In this document: positions 1-9,384 of the stretch, in pieces | Layout: each line of letters opens with the position of its first letter | Position numbering within the stretch: the first letter of the stretch is position 1 | NCBI RefSeq assembly: GCF_001642475.1 | Contig: NW_019174069.1 | Span: 1-64,000, forward strand | DNA from: Fonsecaea monophora | Lineage: Eukaryota; Ascomycota; Eurotiomycetes; Chaetothyriales; Herpotrichiellaceae | Direction of reading: 5' to 3' | Length of the DNA: 64,000 bases | Made by a program: the position numbers and the translations under genes | Notes under the pieces: generated by a model | What the model was told of the DNA's origin: nothing | The model's input: the letters and a program-made list of their open reading frames with translations, nothing else | Databases searched by the model: none

Positions 1-206
1 TTTTTTTTTTTTTTTTTTGTGTGTGTGGTAGTCTTGGTGTTTCTTAGTTTTGTTGGTTGTTGGTGGGGTGTGAGGGGTTGGTGTGGGTGTGGGTGTTTGG
101 TTTGGTGTTGGTGTTGGTGTTGGTGTTGGTTTTGGTGTTGGTGTTGGTGTTGGTGTTGGTTTTGGTGTTGGTGTTGGTTTTGGTGTTGGTGTTGGTGTTG
201 GTGTTG
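1..206. repeat. Poly-T run and GGTGTT hexanucleotide repeat
   Basis: An 18-base T run opens the window. From about 100 to 206 the + strand is a tandem GGTGTT array with a few GGTTTT variant units; the opposite strand reads AACACC. Short open frames across it encode only simple Val/Gly/Leu or Cys/Trp dipeptide runs, as expected from a repeat. It does not match the TTAGGG-type telomere unit. The period of six keeps frames open, so apparent ORFs here are not evidence of a gene. Confidence 0.9.
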
Positions 207-1205
207 ATGTTGTTTGTGTATCTGGTTCCGTTTCTGATGGGTCTGTAACAGAACCTGGGAAAAAAGAAAGACATGACTGGGGATATCAGACGGGGTTTAT
301 ATACCTACTCAGCACTCGACAAAGTGCCAACAATTCAGAACTGTTGAGGATCTCTCTCACGCACACATATACATACGCACAGACCCTCTCTTTCTGGACA
401 TCACCTCAACACAACGCAACGTAACGAAGACCGAACAAAAAGCCTCAGTCAGGTTCTCATGTCTCAACTCGTCCAGAACAATGCAGTATGTTAAGAGTTG
501 GATGTGGATGTGGATGGCCAATCACTCGGCTGCAAACCGCACAGTCTTTCGGGGGGATGGTTCAGAACAAGGTTTACAGTTTATGCCATCCATTCACACT
601 GGAGGGCTTTTCTTTGGTTCGTAGACAGGCAGACGTGGTCAACCCCTTACTAGTATTCTACCAGAGGTCACGGTTCACACTTGCACCATCCACAGTCCTT
701 CCCCCCCCCCCTCCTACCTGACCGCGAAGCACGTGTGTGCGACTCTCGTATTGCGCTTGAGATCTCGCATCACTTGTGTTTGTGTTGATACACTGTGCTC
801 TTCTCCCAAGTATCTGTATCCCTGTCTGCGTGGCTGGCTGGGTCTGCGTCTAGCACGTGGTCCACCCATCAAGTACAAAGTTTACTACAGACGTCCTCAT
901 ATCGACGGCACGGGGTGAGTTGAGTGAAGCACGGGCCAATTAAGCATAGGTTAACGGGCAACAATTCAAGATAACCCCATCGAAGAAGCATAGGCTCGTG
1001 GTTGTTGAGGAACCCCATCCGCAAACGCAACTAGAATCAGTCGAGAGTCGAGAGCGATGGTTCTGCTTGGGAATTGATACATGGACTGGATTCTGTTGGG
1101 AATGCGAACCAAAAACAAGACGAGCGTAGGGGGTAGACCATTTGCTATCTGTAGCCTCTGCTGGCTGTCTTCCGTCTCTCTACCATGCCTCAGACATCAC
1201 AGAAC
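207..1205. other. Intergenic, no gene recognised
   Basis: Between the hexanucleotide repeat and the VOC gene I see only short frames with no recognisable family. There is a C10 run near 704-713 and a GT-rich stretch. The segment downstream of the minus-strand VOC gene presumably contains its 3' untranslated region. Confidence 0.5.
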
Positions 1206-1995
1206 CTAGTAATGCTCCCAGATCCCTCGACTGGCAATCTCTCCGACATTCCCATCCAGATCGCCAAAGTACACGCTCTTGCCGCCGCGGGGCCAGTTCA
1301 CCCTCCCGAGTATTGCCACGTCCTTGTCCTCGAACCACTTCTCCCACGCCTGGACGTCAGCAGGCGAGGCTACCGCAAGACAGAAGTGCTGGTTCAGTCG
1401 GCCTGGGAGTTCGCTTCGGGTCGAGGATGCTGGGGTAACCGCTGCTGTCGTCGTCGCCGCCCCTGCATCTGCTCTGGTGGCGAGGAGCAGACTAAGGACG
1501 TCCTGCGAAGGTCCGTGGCCGGGGATCACACCGCGGTTGTCGGGCATGGGACTGTCGGCGGCAGTGGCTCCAAGTTGGAAGAGGAGCAGCGTCGTCTGTG
1601 ACAGGGCGAAGCCGGACATGCGTGGCTACAATTGGCGTATCGTGAGCAATTGGATAGAACGATTTGGTGTGCATGTACGCCAGGTACGTCTGACGAGGAG
1701 ATTTTCTTACCGTGTTCAAAAAAGGTTCGACATCCAGCACCTTCTTGTAGAACTCGGTCGCGGCGCCGACGTCCTTGACCATTAGACACGTCTCGAGAAT
1801 GTGCGTGATCCTCGGTGGCTTGAGAGGAGATTTCGAGCCCATAGACTCCTTTGCTGTCGGATCCTGTGCCATGCTTCTCTTTGATGTGCTAACGCTATTA
1901 AATCTTCTGGTGATATTGTTCTTGTCCAGCTCCTGCGCTGAAATGAGACGTTGCACTCGCAATCGTCCCAAGACACAGAAGGATGTCCGCCTCAT
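1206..1995 (-). CDS. Glyoxalase-like VOC family protein, two exons
   Basis: Two exons, 1995-1711 and 1625-1206, joined by an 84-base GT...AG intron; both junctions fall at codon boundaries, giving 234 residues. The C-terminal body reads as one vicinal-oxygen-chelate unit: ITHILETCLMVKD, FYKKVLDVEPF, then after the intron MSGFALSQTTLLLFQLG and near the end VYFGDLDGNVGEIAS followed by W. This is the glyoxalase I / lactoylglutathione lyase fold. The usual metal ligands are hard to assign, so enzyme versus binding protein is open. The first 40 residues are rich in Arg/Ser and poor in acids, like a mitochondrial presequence; a second Met at residue 41 would give a cytosolic form. The family call is secure, the substrate unknown. 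Confidence 0.75.
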
Positions 1996-2811
1996 TTATG
2001 GTTTTCTGCCGCCGCTGGCTCGCCGTTCTGGCGGTGGTGGTGGTTACATTTTTTCACTTGCGGTTGTTTGTGGTTGTCATGGTAGGGTTTGCCATGTCGT
2101 AATGCCTCTAACGATACGCGACTCGCCAGGACGCAAGTGAAGGTCCCCACAGGCTAGGCATGCTTGGATAGGCTGGTGAGGGCAGGAAAGACTTCTAGAG
2201 GGGTTGTTGTGTAAGCAGCGTAGGTCTAGATTCCTCGGGCCGTTGTGGGGATCTCGAGGATTGAGTAAGCCGGTGCCTGTCACATTGTCAACTCGTACAA
2301 GTATACCCATTTTTAGTCTTTGCGGGGTGTTGTGGATGCAACAGTGGTGGGAATACGAGGAAAGTCACAGATGGTGTGAGGACAATGTATGTTTGAACTT
2401 CAGTGCAAGACTCCCCATTCCTTCCTATGCAGCTGCCGCAATTTCCCCTAATTACCGGGAACTGAGAAATGCATTGACTCCCTGATCAGCCTTGTAGACG
2501 CCCATGAAGCCCATTCAAACAGCTATTGGGCGATGACGCGCTCGGCGCACTGCAGCCAGTATGCGGCCTCATCCCTACAGCGCCCATTCCTGATGTTGAA
2601 AGGCACAGAGAATCTGTGCACCGGCAAAGGAAATAGTCCTTCAGCGCGTCTACCTCGTCATGGTCACCATCAGGATTGGATATAAACCGCCAAAGACCTC
2701 TTCATCAGCGGTTGACTGCTTTACCCATAGCGTGATACTACGGCAGTTCGATATTCGTCTCCCTGAAACTTACAGAGCCTGCCTGAAGACGACCTTTGAC
2801 TCTCTCTCAAG
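1996..2811. other. Intergenic (divergent promoter region)
   Basis: This stretch separates the minus-strand VOC gene from the plus-strand DUF7924-like gene and should hold both promoters. No conserved coding frame or RNA gene was recognised. Confidence 0.5.
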
Positions 2812-3945
2812 ATGCGTGATCTCTCGAGAACTATGGTGACCAGCCTGCGAAGTCACATCCGCAAGCATTCTTCCTCATCCCAGAGTAGTCTATCCGAGAA
2901 AAGAACATCTTTCGGCTCGTCGGACTATCGGTCGACAACTCTCGAGCCCAACCACATCGTCGTTGAGGATAGACAGATGGACGACGAACGATGGAGCCGA
3001 CTGGCGTTTGCCCTTGGAATGCCATACGGCGAGACACAACGTCCCAGTCCAGAAGCCGCGAGATTCGCCCAACAAGTCAGGAGACGGAGATCTGTGAGCG
3101 GCGTTGAGATGGCAGACCTCCTCCTACCGCTGCTGGTCTCGGTGGCCAAGGATCACCGCATCATGAAGTGCCGTACAAATACACTCTTCCATCGGGACGG
3201 CGTGCCGGACGAAGTGCCCGACTTTGAGGTTCAGGATGGGTGGAAGATGCAGCTGCCCACGCCGAGGCCGACCATTACTCTGGGCTATTCCAGCAGCGCA
3301 TTCTCGTCGCATCAGCTGGAATTACAACACGGCATTATATCGAACAGCCGGCACGAACCCTGCAATCTCGCCAAGCTCTCCCAGCCTGTGCCAGATGTCT
3401 ACTGGCCATTCTTCGTTGTCGAAGCACAGGACGAATCGATGCTCGCTGCTCGAAATGCGTCGGCCGGGTCGGCGGCGACATGCAACAACGCCCTGATGAT
3501 CTTTGCCGGAGCTGCGGAGGAGCCGCAAAGGTACTACGGTGATATGAACTTCCTCTGGCGCTTGAGCAAAGCCGCACAATCCTTCTCCCTGTCCATCAAC
3601 GGCAAAACAGCTTGTCTCAACACACACAACTCGGAAGGCTGCTTGCCTCATGCTGTGGCAACTATCAGGACCTATCAGCTCGACAATGAGAAAGATGTCG
3701 AATCAATGACAGCTCGGATCAGCAGTATCTTGGTGTGGGCCGAGAACTGCCGACTGCAATCCATCAGTGATCTATTGAGCGCCTTTGACAAACGTGTGAA
3801 GCTCTGCAGGGACAATAAGGCCCAGAAGAGGTCGCCATATGACCCACCTGAGCTTGTCACCTTCAACACCGCCCCTAGGAGTCGAACGAGCATCATTAAG
3901 AGCGTCATAGCGGAAAGCCTCCCCCGATGGAGCCGGACAATCTAG
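2812..3945 (+). CDS. DUF7924-like (PD-(D/E)XK-fold) fungal protein, 377 aa
   Basis: Intronless frame of 377 residues with a basic, Ser-rich N terminus. The core starts about residue 158 with GYSSSAF and reaches YWPFFVVEAQ with Glu at residue 204. It continues with an Asn/Ala/Gly-rich helix (residues 212-224) and a Trp-containing C-terminal block. The gene at 5318-7210 shares this block without gaps: the same 46-residue spacing from the G-aromatic motif to the PF-V-E motif. This layout recalls the fungal DUF7924 / PD-(D/E)XK-like proteins often found in accessory regions; the family name is from memory, the similarity between the two neighbours is seen directly. In active nucleases of this fold the Glu is followed by x-Lys; here it is Glu-Ala-Gln, so nuclease activity is doubtful. 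Function unknown. Confidence 0.65.
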   Translation: MRDLSRTMVTSLRSHIRKHSSSSQSSLSEKRTSFGSSDYRSTTLEPNHIVVEDRQMDDERWSRLAFALGMPYGETQRPSPEAARFAQQVRRRRSVSGVEMADLLLPLLVSVAKDHRIMKCRTNTLFHRDGVPDEVPDFEVQDGWKMQLPTPRPTITLGYSSSAFSSHQLELQHGIISNSRHEPCNLAKLSQPVPDVYWPFFVVEAQDESMLAARNASAGSAATCNNALMIFAGAAEEPQRYYGDMNFLWRLSKAAQSFSLSINGKTACLNTHNSEGCLPHAVATIRTYQLDNEKDVESMTARISSILVWAENCRLQSISDLLSAFDKRVKLCRDNKAQKRSPYDPPELVTFNTAPRSRTSIIKSVIAESLPRWSRTI

Positions 3946-5317
3946 CCCGGGTCTGAAGAAGCGAGCAACAGTCTGTACATACTTGGAGTTAAACTTGGGC
4001 TAATTGAATTCGGCATGGTGGAGGAATCAAGATAAGTGCTTAATGAGACAACGACCTTGTGAAAAATTGAATTATCTCCAGGGCTGTCCGCCTCTATCCC
4101 TGTTGTGGCTTGACGTGATGAAGATGTGTAGGCGGCAGGGAAAGTCCCGGGCGGGCCTGAAGTTTCCTTGTATAGCGGTGAGTGGTCAGGTGGACGAGTG
4201 ACAGGAACTTACCTCCTTGGTCTCCTCTTTCCTCATCGACCGGGGTTGGAAGCTGGGGAAGAAGGGAGGCCCAATTTCGTTTGATGGATCGACCAATGGG
4301 ATATACCTGAGGATATACATGGAAATGCACACTGCCGTAAGTCGACGTTCTATCCCTCTCCAGCTCGCCTGGCCATGTTGAAGCTGCTAAGTTTAGATCC
4401 ACTTGCAGGGCAGATGTTCTATTCCGGCGGCCCGAGCGTTGGTTCTTTTGGGCGACCTGCAGTGGCTCTCTTGCTTTGTGAGGTGATCAGAGGATTTTGT
4501 ACCAATAGTCGACGCCCGGTTGTTGCTTCTAAGCGCCAAACCAAGACGGTGGCTCGCCTTAACCCTGATGCCGACCATATCTGGCGCCAACAAACAACGA
4601 GCATTACGCGCTGGCCACGTTTCGGCCCCGTTACACCCGCATCTTAGCTGGACTTGGTGTAGAAAAGTGCCAGCGCAACACTACTGAACAGATCAGGCGT
4701 GGCTTCATGAGGAGCAGAGGCAATCACAATCGTCTGTTGCTTGCAGCAGACACGCATGGGTCATGGCTTCCTCTCCTGCATCGTCCATTCGCCATGACCA
4801 GGTCCTTTATTTGGCCTCGGGCGCATCTGGAGACCGGGTGTCTATCCTTCCTTCGCCTCTCCGCATCTCCTCTCACTGGGACTTGCAAATCCGGGCACCC
4901 ACCTGGCAACTCTTCACACCAATGAAGCCTACGATGGAGGCCAGATCAGTACAGTCCGCGCCTACAGACGCAGGGGATCAACTACCCACCCGCCTTTCAT
5001 ACAGCTGCCCCCTACTAGAGAATCAACCGATGTGTGTGTCTCATTTTGCTAGACGAATGGTGTCTATCACGGCGCTTCCAAAGTATGCCACTCGCGTGTA
5101 TACACTGCCAGGCCATGGTTGCCGAGAGGGACAGCCCTTAAAGTGCGGCCATTCTTCCCAATGCTACATCAATTTCTTCATCACTCATCGCAGCAGTGTG
5201 TGGACACTCTGGTGAAGTCTATCTGGTCTTCCTGATAATCCTACGAGTCAGTGTCCACATCCTGTTATCCTAAAGCTCTGCTCCTCTGTCTGTCTTGACC
5301 GCATACCCACCACAAGC
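3946..5317. other. Intergenic, no convincing gene
   Basis: A 150-codon frame at 4763-5215 (+) is open, but its translation resembles no family I know and has no homology to its neighbours. I treat this stretch as spacer and upstream region between the two DUF7924-like genes. Confidence 0.4.
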
Positions 5318-7210
5318 ATGTCAACCACCAGTGCTGTGAGTGCGCATTCCGAAGATGACCTTCCTCCTTCGTCCTTCGATGGTAGCCACCTACCCTGGAA
5401 GGCGTTTCGTCAGCAAGTACTCGCACAGTATCGCATCAGAGTGATGGACTCTGCGCCAAAGGAAAAACTACCTACAGAGCTTCTGGCAGCGATTGAATCC
5501 GAACTACCCAATGTCACCAAATATGAACCGCAAAAGGAACAATTCCGCGATCAGGTCGTCAACGGTCGAGGATTTGGTCCTTCGCCTCTCTTTCCACCCA
5601 ACTTGCTCCCATCCATCGATGGTGAGCCTAAACTTGCTCGTTGCATGGTTCCTTGCTTCAGCCGAGAAGCCCTTCCCGAACGTGCTCTCAATCGCATTGG
5701 ACCACTCTACGAACTGAGCGTCCCACGCAGTGGCCTTGGGTGCGGCTTTGCTGGCGCGGCCTTCACGACTGAAGAGCTAGAGGTCCTCCCTTCGTGGCTG
5801 GTGACCACTGGCACCATTGTCCACTTCGATACAGGGTACATCTCTCCAGGCGCTGCGCTGTACTGCCCCTTCCTGGTCTTTGAACGCACATGGGGAAACA
5901 AGGAACATCGCCTCGAGTCTGCCAATAACCAATGTGCTATTGGTGGCGCATGGTGTGTCAGGGCGCTTCAGATGCTATATGCCAAAGCCTGGAAAGGAGG
6001 AATGTTGCCCGAATTGCCCATCGCATTCTCTTGTTCGATCGACAACACCTTTGCTGTTCTGAACATGCACTGGATCGACCACGGTCAAGTGTATTGCATG
6101 TCACCACTGTGCAAGTTTGATCTCAGCAAGGACGATCACTTCAGCAGCTTCCTCGTCTGGGTGGACTCGATCGGCAAATGGGGCGTTACTCATTTGCTTC
6201 CTGTCGTCAAATCTGCTCTGGCGCGTCTGCGGATCAAGGAAGACACACCACCTCCTACTCCACGTGCTGCTAGGCTGACTCTCGACACCGCATGTCCCAA
6301 TGAACAACTCATCAAATCTCTGAAAACGACATTTGAAAACATTCCTTGGCGATTCGACGACGACGAGTTCACGCCCGTGAGCAGCAGCACTGCGAGCTGG
6401 GGAAGTCCAATGGTCACTGACCTAACCTTTGCGAACTTGAACTATCCACCTGTGCCAGCTCGACCATACGGTGGCACCCCAACCTCTGCTGTCCAGAAGA
6501 AACAATTCCTCGCGAATTGGGGGCCGTACTCCACCCCTCCACCAGCATACGCACAGAACAGTGAACTGATGTGGCAAAAACGCCTCAACCATGCCATGGA
6601 CGAGATCCATGACCTCCAACGCCAGATCCAGGTCCTGAAGAATGACTTCAGTGCATCCGCTGTAAACTGTCAGAGCGAGTTGTCGGATGTGAAGTCAACT
6701 ATGAGTTCTGTCCTTCGCAAGGAAACTCTCACGCTGCGGAACAGATCGCTCTCTCTGGGCGTGCAGGAGACTTGGTCGATGCAAAACATGCAGCGGAGCC
6801 CACTCGTGAACGAGGTTCTTCCACAATTCGTGGTCGACAAGCCCCCGATGCCTCCACGGCATAGACCATTTCACCCACCACCATCTCCAAAACTCCTTTC
6901 CCCAGGACTCCAATCTCATGGGCCTCCTTCACCTGGCCTTCCGTCTCCCGGTATGCCTTCACCTACCTTTTCCATCTACAGTGAGACCACCAACATTGTC
7001 ACAGTTCCGCCTGCGCCACCCAGGGCGGCATCTTTGTTCAAGGTCGCCACTCTGATGGTATCCGGACATATGGCCAGCATGTTCATCCCCAATGTCCTCC
7101 TGCGAGTTTTTGTCTTGGGTTGCATCACCGATGTGTGCATCCTGGCTTTTGCCAGCCCGCACCTGCCCAGCTCAGCGGAATATCTCTGGTCACTCTGGAG
7201 ATCTCGTTGA
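5318..7210 (+). CDS. DUF7924-like protein with Pro/Ser-rich tail and terminal membrane segment, 630 aa
   Basis: Intronless frame of 630 residues. Residues 143-189 (GFAGAAF through PFLVFE) align without gaps to residues 158-204 of the gene at 2812. The block continues with an Asn/Cys/Gly helix and a C-terminal stretch containing FSSFLVWVDSIGKWG, the layout of the fungal DUF7924 / PD-(D/E)XK-like family. The residue pair after Glu189 is Arg-Thr instead of x-Lys, so the catalytic Lys is absent. Downstream lie a short heptad-like coiled-coil segment (about residues 420-455), a Pro/Ser repeat region with SPG units (about 515-550), and a hydrophobic stretch near residues 585-612 that could be one membrane span. 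The gene encodes an atypically long member with added C-terminal modules. Its role is not known. Confidence 0.65.
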   Translation: MSTTSAVSAHSEDDLPPSSFDGSHLPWKAFRQQVLAQYRIRVMDSAPKEKLPTELLAAIESELPNVTKYEPQKEQFRDQVVNGRGFGPSPLFPPNLLPSIDGEPKLARCMVPCFSREALPERALNRIGPLYELSVPRSGLGCGFAGAAFTTEELEVLPSWLVTTGTIVHFDTGYISPGAALYCPFLVFERTWGNKEHRLESANNQCAIGGAWCVRALQMLYAKAWKGGMLPELPIAFSCSIDNTFAVLNMHWIDHGQVYCMSPLCKFDLSKDDHFSSFLVWVDSIGKWGVTHLLPVVKSALARLRIKEDTPPPTPRAARLTLDTACPNEQLIKSLKTTFENIPWRFDDDEFTPVSSSTASWGSPMVTDLTFANLNYPPVPARPYGGTPTSAVQKKQFLANWGPYSTPPPAYAQNSELMWQKRLNHAMDEIHDLQRQIQVLKNDFSASAVNCQSELSDVKSTMSSVLRKETLTLRNRSLSLGVQETWSMQNMQRSPLVNEVLPQFVVDKPPMPPRHRPFHPPPSPKLLSPGLQSHGPPSPGLPSPGMPSPTFSIYSETTNIVTVPPAPPRAASLFKVATLMVSGHMASMFIPNVLLRVFVLGCITDVCILAFASPHLPSSAEYLWSLWRSR

Positions 7211-9384
7211 TGCTTGTACACTCTTTGTGCGAGTCATTAATTTGAAGTCCCTATCTCTTTCTTTCCTTTGTACTTTCAGCGGCGGTGTTTTGGTGCAATC
7301 TCGGCGGAATTTGGTCAGTCATTCTTTTCACCCCTTATATGGAAGAACCTTTGAGGTCTAAAAGCGGATACTGGAGGAGTTTGGACCACTGATCCCCTAT
7401 GATGGGCCGGTTTCAATCAGTGTCACGACAATGGAAGCGCTCCGAATTGGGCGGTTTCAGCACTCCAACGGCGAGTGGAAATAGGGATGTCTCCCGAACA
7501 GAAGAGCAACAGGCTCTTTCACAATGTACATTATCGATATGGGCTGATGCAGGGCAGCGAGGCAGTTACCAGGTGTTTCCTAGATAATGAGACCACTACT
7601 CTCGAGCCTCGAGGTCCATTGCCAAGTACCAAAGTAGGACTCGAAGTCGATGGATAACAGAGGTACCGGCAGCGGTTACCAAAAAAACCCCACAAGAAAT
7701 CACTTGGTATATATGTTTTCACTCTCTAAATTCTGTCACGCAAAGACCCCCTTATCCACAACTAGGGCGAATCCGAATACCACGAGTTCGAGTCACGGTT
7801 ACGACAACAAAGTAATCGAGGTCCTGTCAGGTCAAAACTATCCCTCCGGGGGTAGTGGGCATCAGGCACCTCGATTCCTTCCGGCCGTCGTTCCTCCCTC
7901 CGAGACCCAGACACCTCCCTCTCCTATCCGATCCGAACCGACGACATCAACCAACTGTAGTATAAAATCCATAGTATAACCGGGCGAGAAAAACCAACCT
8001 CCCCCTAAAGGGGGGGGCGAGTTTCGCTTATCACAGACCAGCAGGTTGAGCTGTTCTGTGATAAGTTTTTGCCGTTTTGGACCCTGCTCAGAAGAAGAAG
8101 AAGGATGGTTGAGCTAAGACAATCCAAGGCGTGACAGCCCCAGTCTAAATGAATGGTATGTAAGAGGGCGTTTCAAGGGGATCTGTCACACAAACATCTA
8201 CCTCAGACCCCTACCTCAAAAGGGCGCTCCTGATTCACAAGGGCTTTGTAGGGGAGGAACGGACTGTAGTACGGTGCAGTGTGGGAGATATGGACACAAG
8301 GCTGTCACAGACAAGGCTGAGTACACAAGGCTACGACATAGGAACTCTATACACACAACAACTGACGCCAACACCACGTAAATGCGACAGTAAAGGCGGA
8401 GGAAAATACAGGATATGAACAAACCCACCAAGGTAAGTCAGGAGAGGTCTTCTGTCATGTTGCCACTTCTGCATGATTCATTCTGATATGAACGACCAAG
8501 ACAAGGCACAGACGCGGCCTGAACTGGCTTGCGAGAGATGGACAGACTATTAGGATTCATGACCTTATTTCTCGAGACGAGGCGAGAACCACACACCGAA
8601 CTCCTCACTTCCCTGATACTGGGTGAATGGAAGCTGGTCTTGGAGCGTCGGCCATCGGCGTCCAGCCCCAGATCGAGGCCAGGTCCTGGAACTCGTGTAG
8701 AATGATACCAGCTTGTCCAATGCGGTAATCTCCCAATCCGGATCCAGTATCTCCAGCTCGTACGGAAACTTCCGGTCTTCGAAATAGCATAGAAGAGAGA
8801 GGAGGTGATACCGCGCATTGATGGGTATGTATCAACATGGTTCAGGTCTTGGGAGTCAGAGACCCCGAGCGGTGGGGGGGTTTTTTTTTTGCCCCTAAAG
8901 TCGCCGTTGTTAGGAAACATGGACTCCGGTTTTGTACACATGGTTCCGATGATTGCATGCAAATAGCCCTGCATTTTTTTTTTCCTTCTCAGCTTTTTTG
9001 GTCCGCGATCAATCCACCAAGGGAGGTAGGTAGCCAGATCGTCGCTATTTTGTCTTACTGAGGACCGATTACTGAGTACTCGTATTCAGTGCGGATCCAC
9101 TATACTGTACACTATCCACTGCCCAGCCAGCAAGTCATGTACCTTGATCTGGTTGCGGGCACGTCAGACGCTAGCTACTTCGAGCAGAATGGCTCCACTC
9201 CACGGTGATTTGCGCAAGGATAGTCTTTGATAACTTTGCGGAAAAAGAGATATCCTCGCCCTCTCTACCTCTCAAGAACTTTGTATATCGACCTGTGTCT
9301 TCGAAAATCGTCGTAAAACAAGTCCTTCCAGATGGACCATCCTCCAGCAACCATGAACGCGGGGGTATGGACGTAATGTGGACA
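7211..9384. other. Gene-poor spacer between DUF7924-like pair and MFS transporter
   Basis: About 2.2 kb without a supportable gene. It holds a strong hairpin (8027-8065), a CCCCCTAAAGGGGG palindrome just before it, and a G-run joined to a T10 run around 8874-8890. A 178-codon minus-strand frame at 8438-8974 has no recognisable features. The mixture of palindromes and homopolymers could be residue of a decayed mobile element, but no transposase reading was found. Confidence 0.5.
8000..8065. repeat. Palindrome plus long stem-loop
   Basis: An 11-base arm CTTATCACAGA at 8027-8037 pairs perfectly with TCTGTGATAAG at 8055-8065. After one mismatch the inner CAGC/GCTG pair adds four more base pairs around a 7-base loop. 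About 20 bases upstream lies CCCCCTAAAGGGGG, a second self-complementary element. Neither lies in a gene. It could be a transposon end, a structured transcript end or a chance palindrome. Confidence 0.6.

Noticed and set aside
83..424. 113-codon frame through the GGTGTT array
   Set aside because: The translation is an almost pure Val-Gly repeat created by the six-base period; no gene features follow.
2812..7210. Active restriction-like nuclease pair or fungal toxin/antitoxin-like system
   Set aside because: Although the fold may be PD-(D/E)XK-like, the key Lys is missing in both and no partner gene of such a system is visible.
8438..8974. 178-codon minus-strand frame in the gene-poor spacer
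   Set aside because: No start context, no recognisable domain and no splice partner; its length alone is not sufficient.
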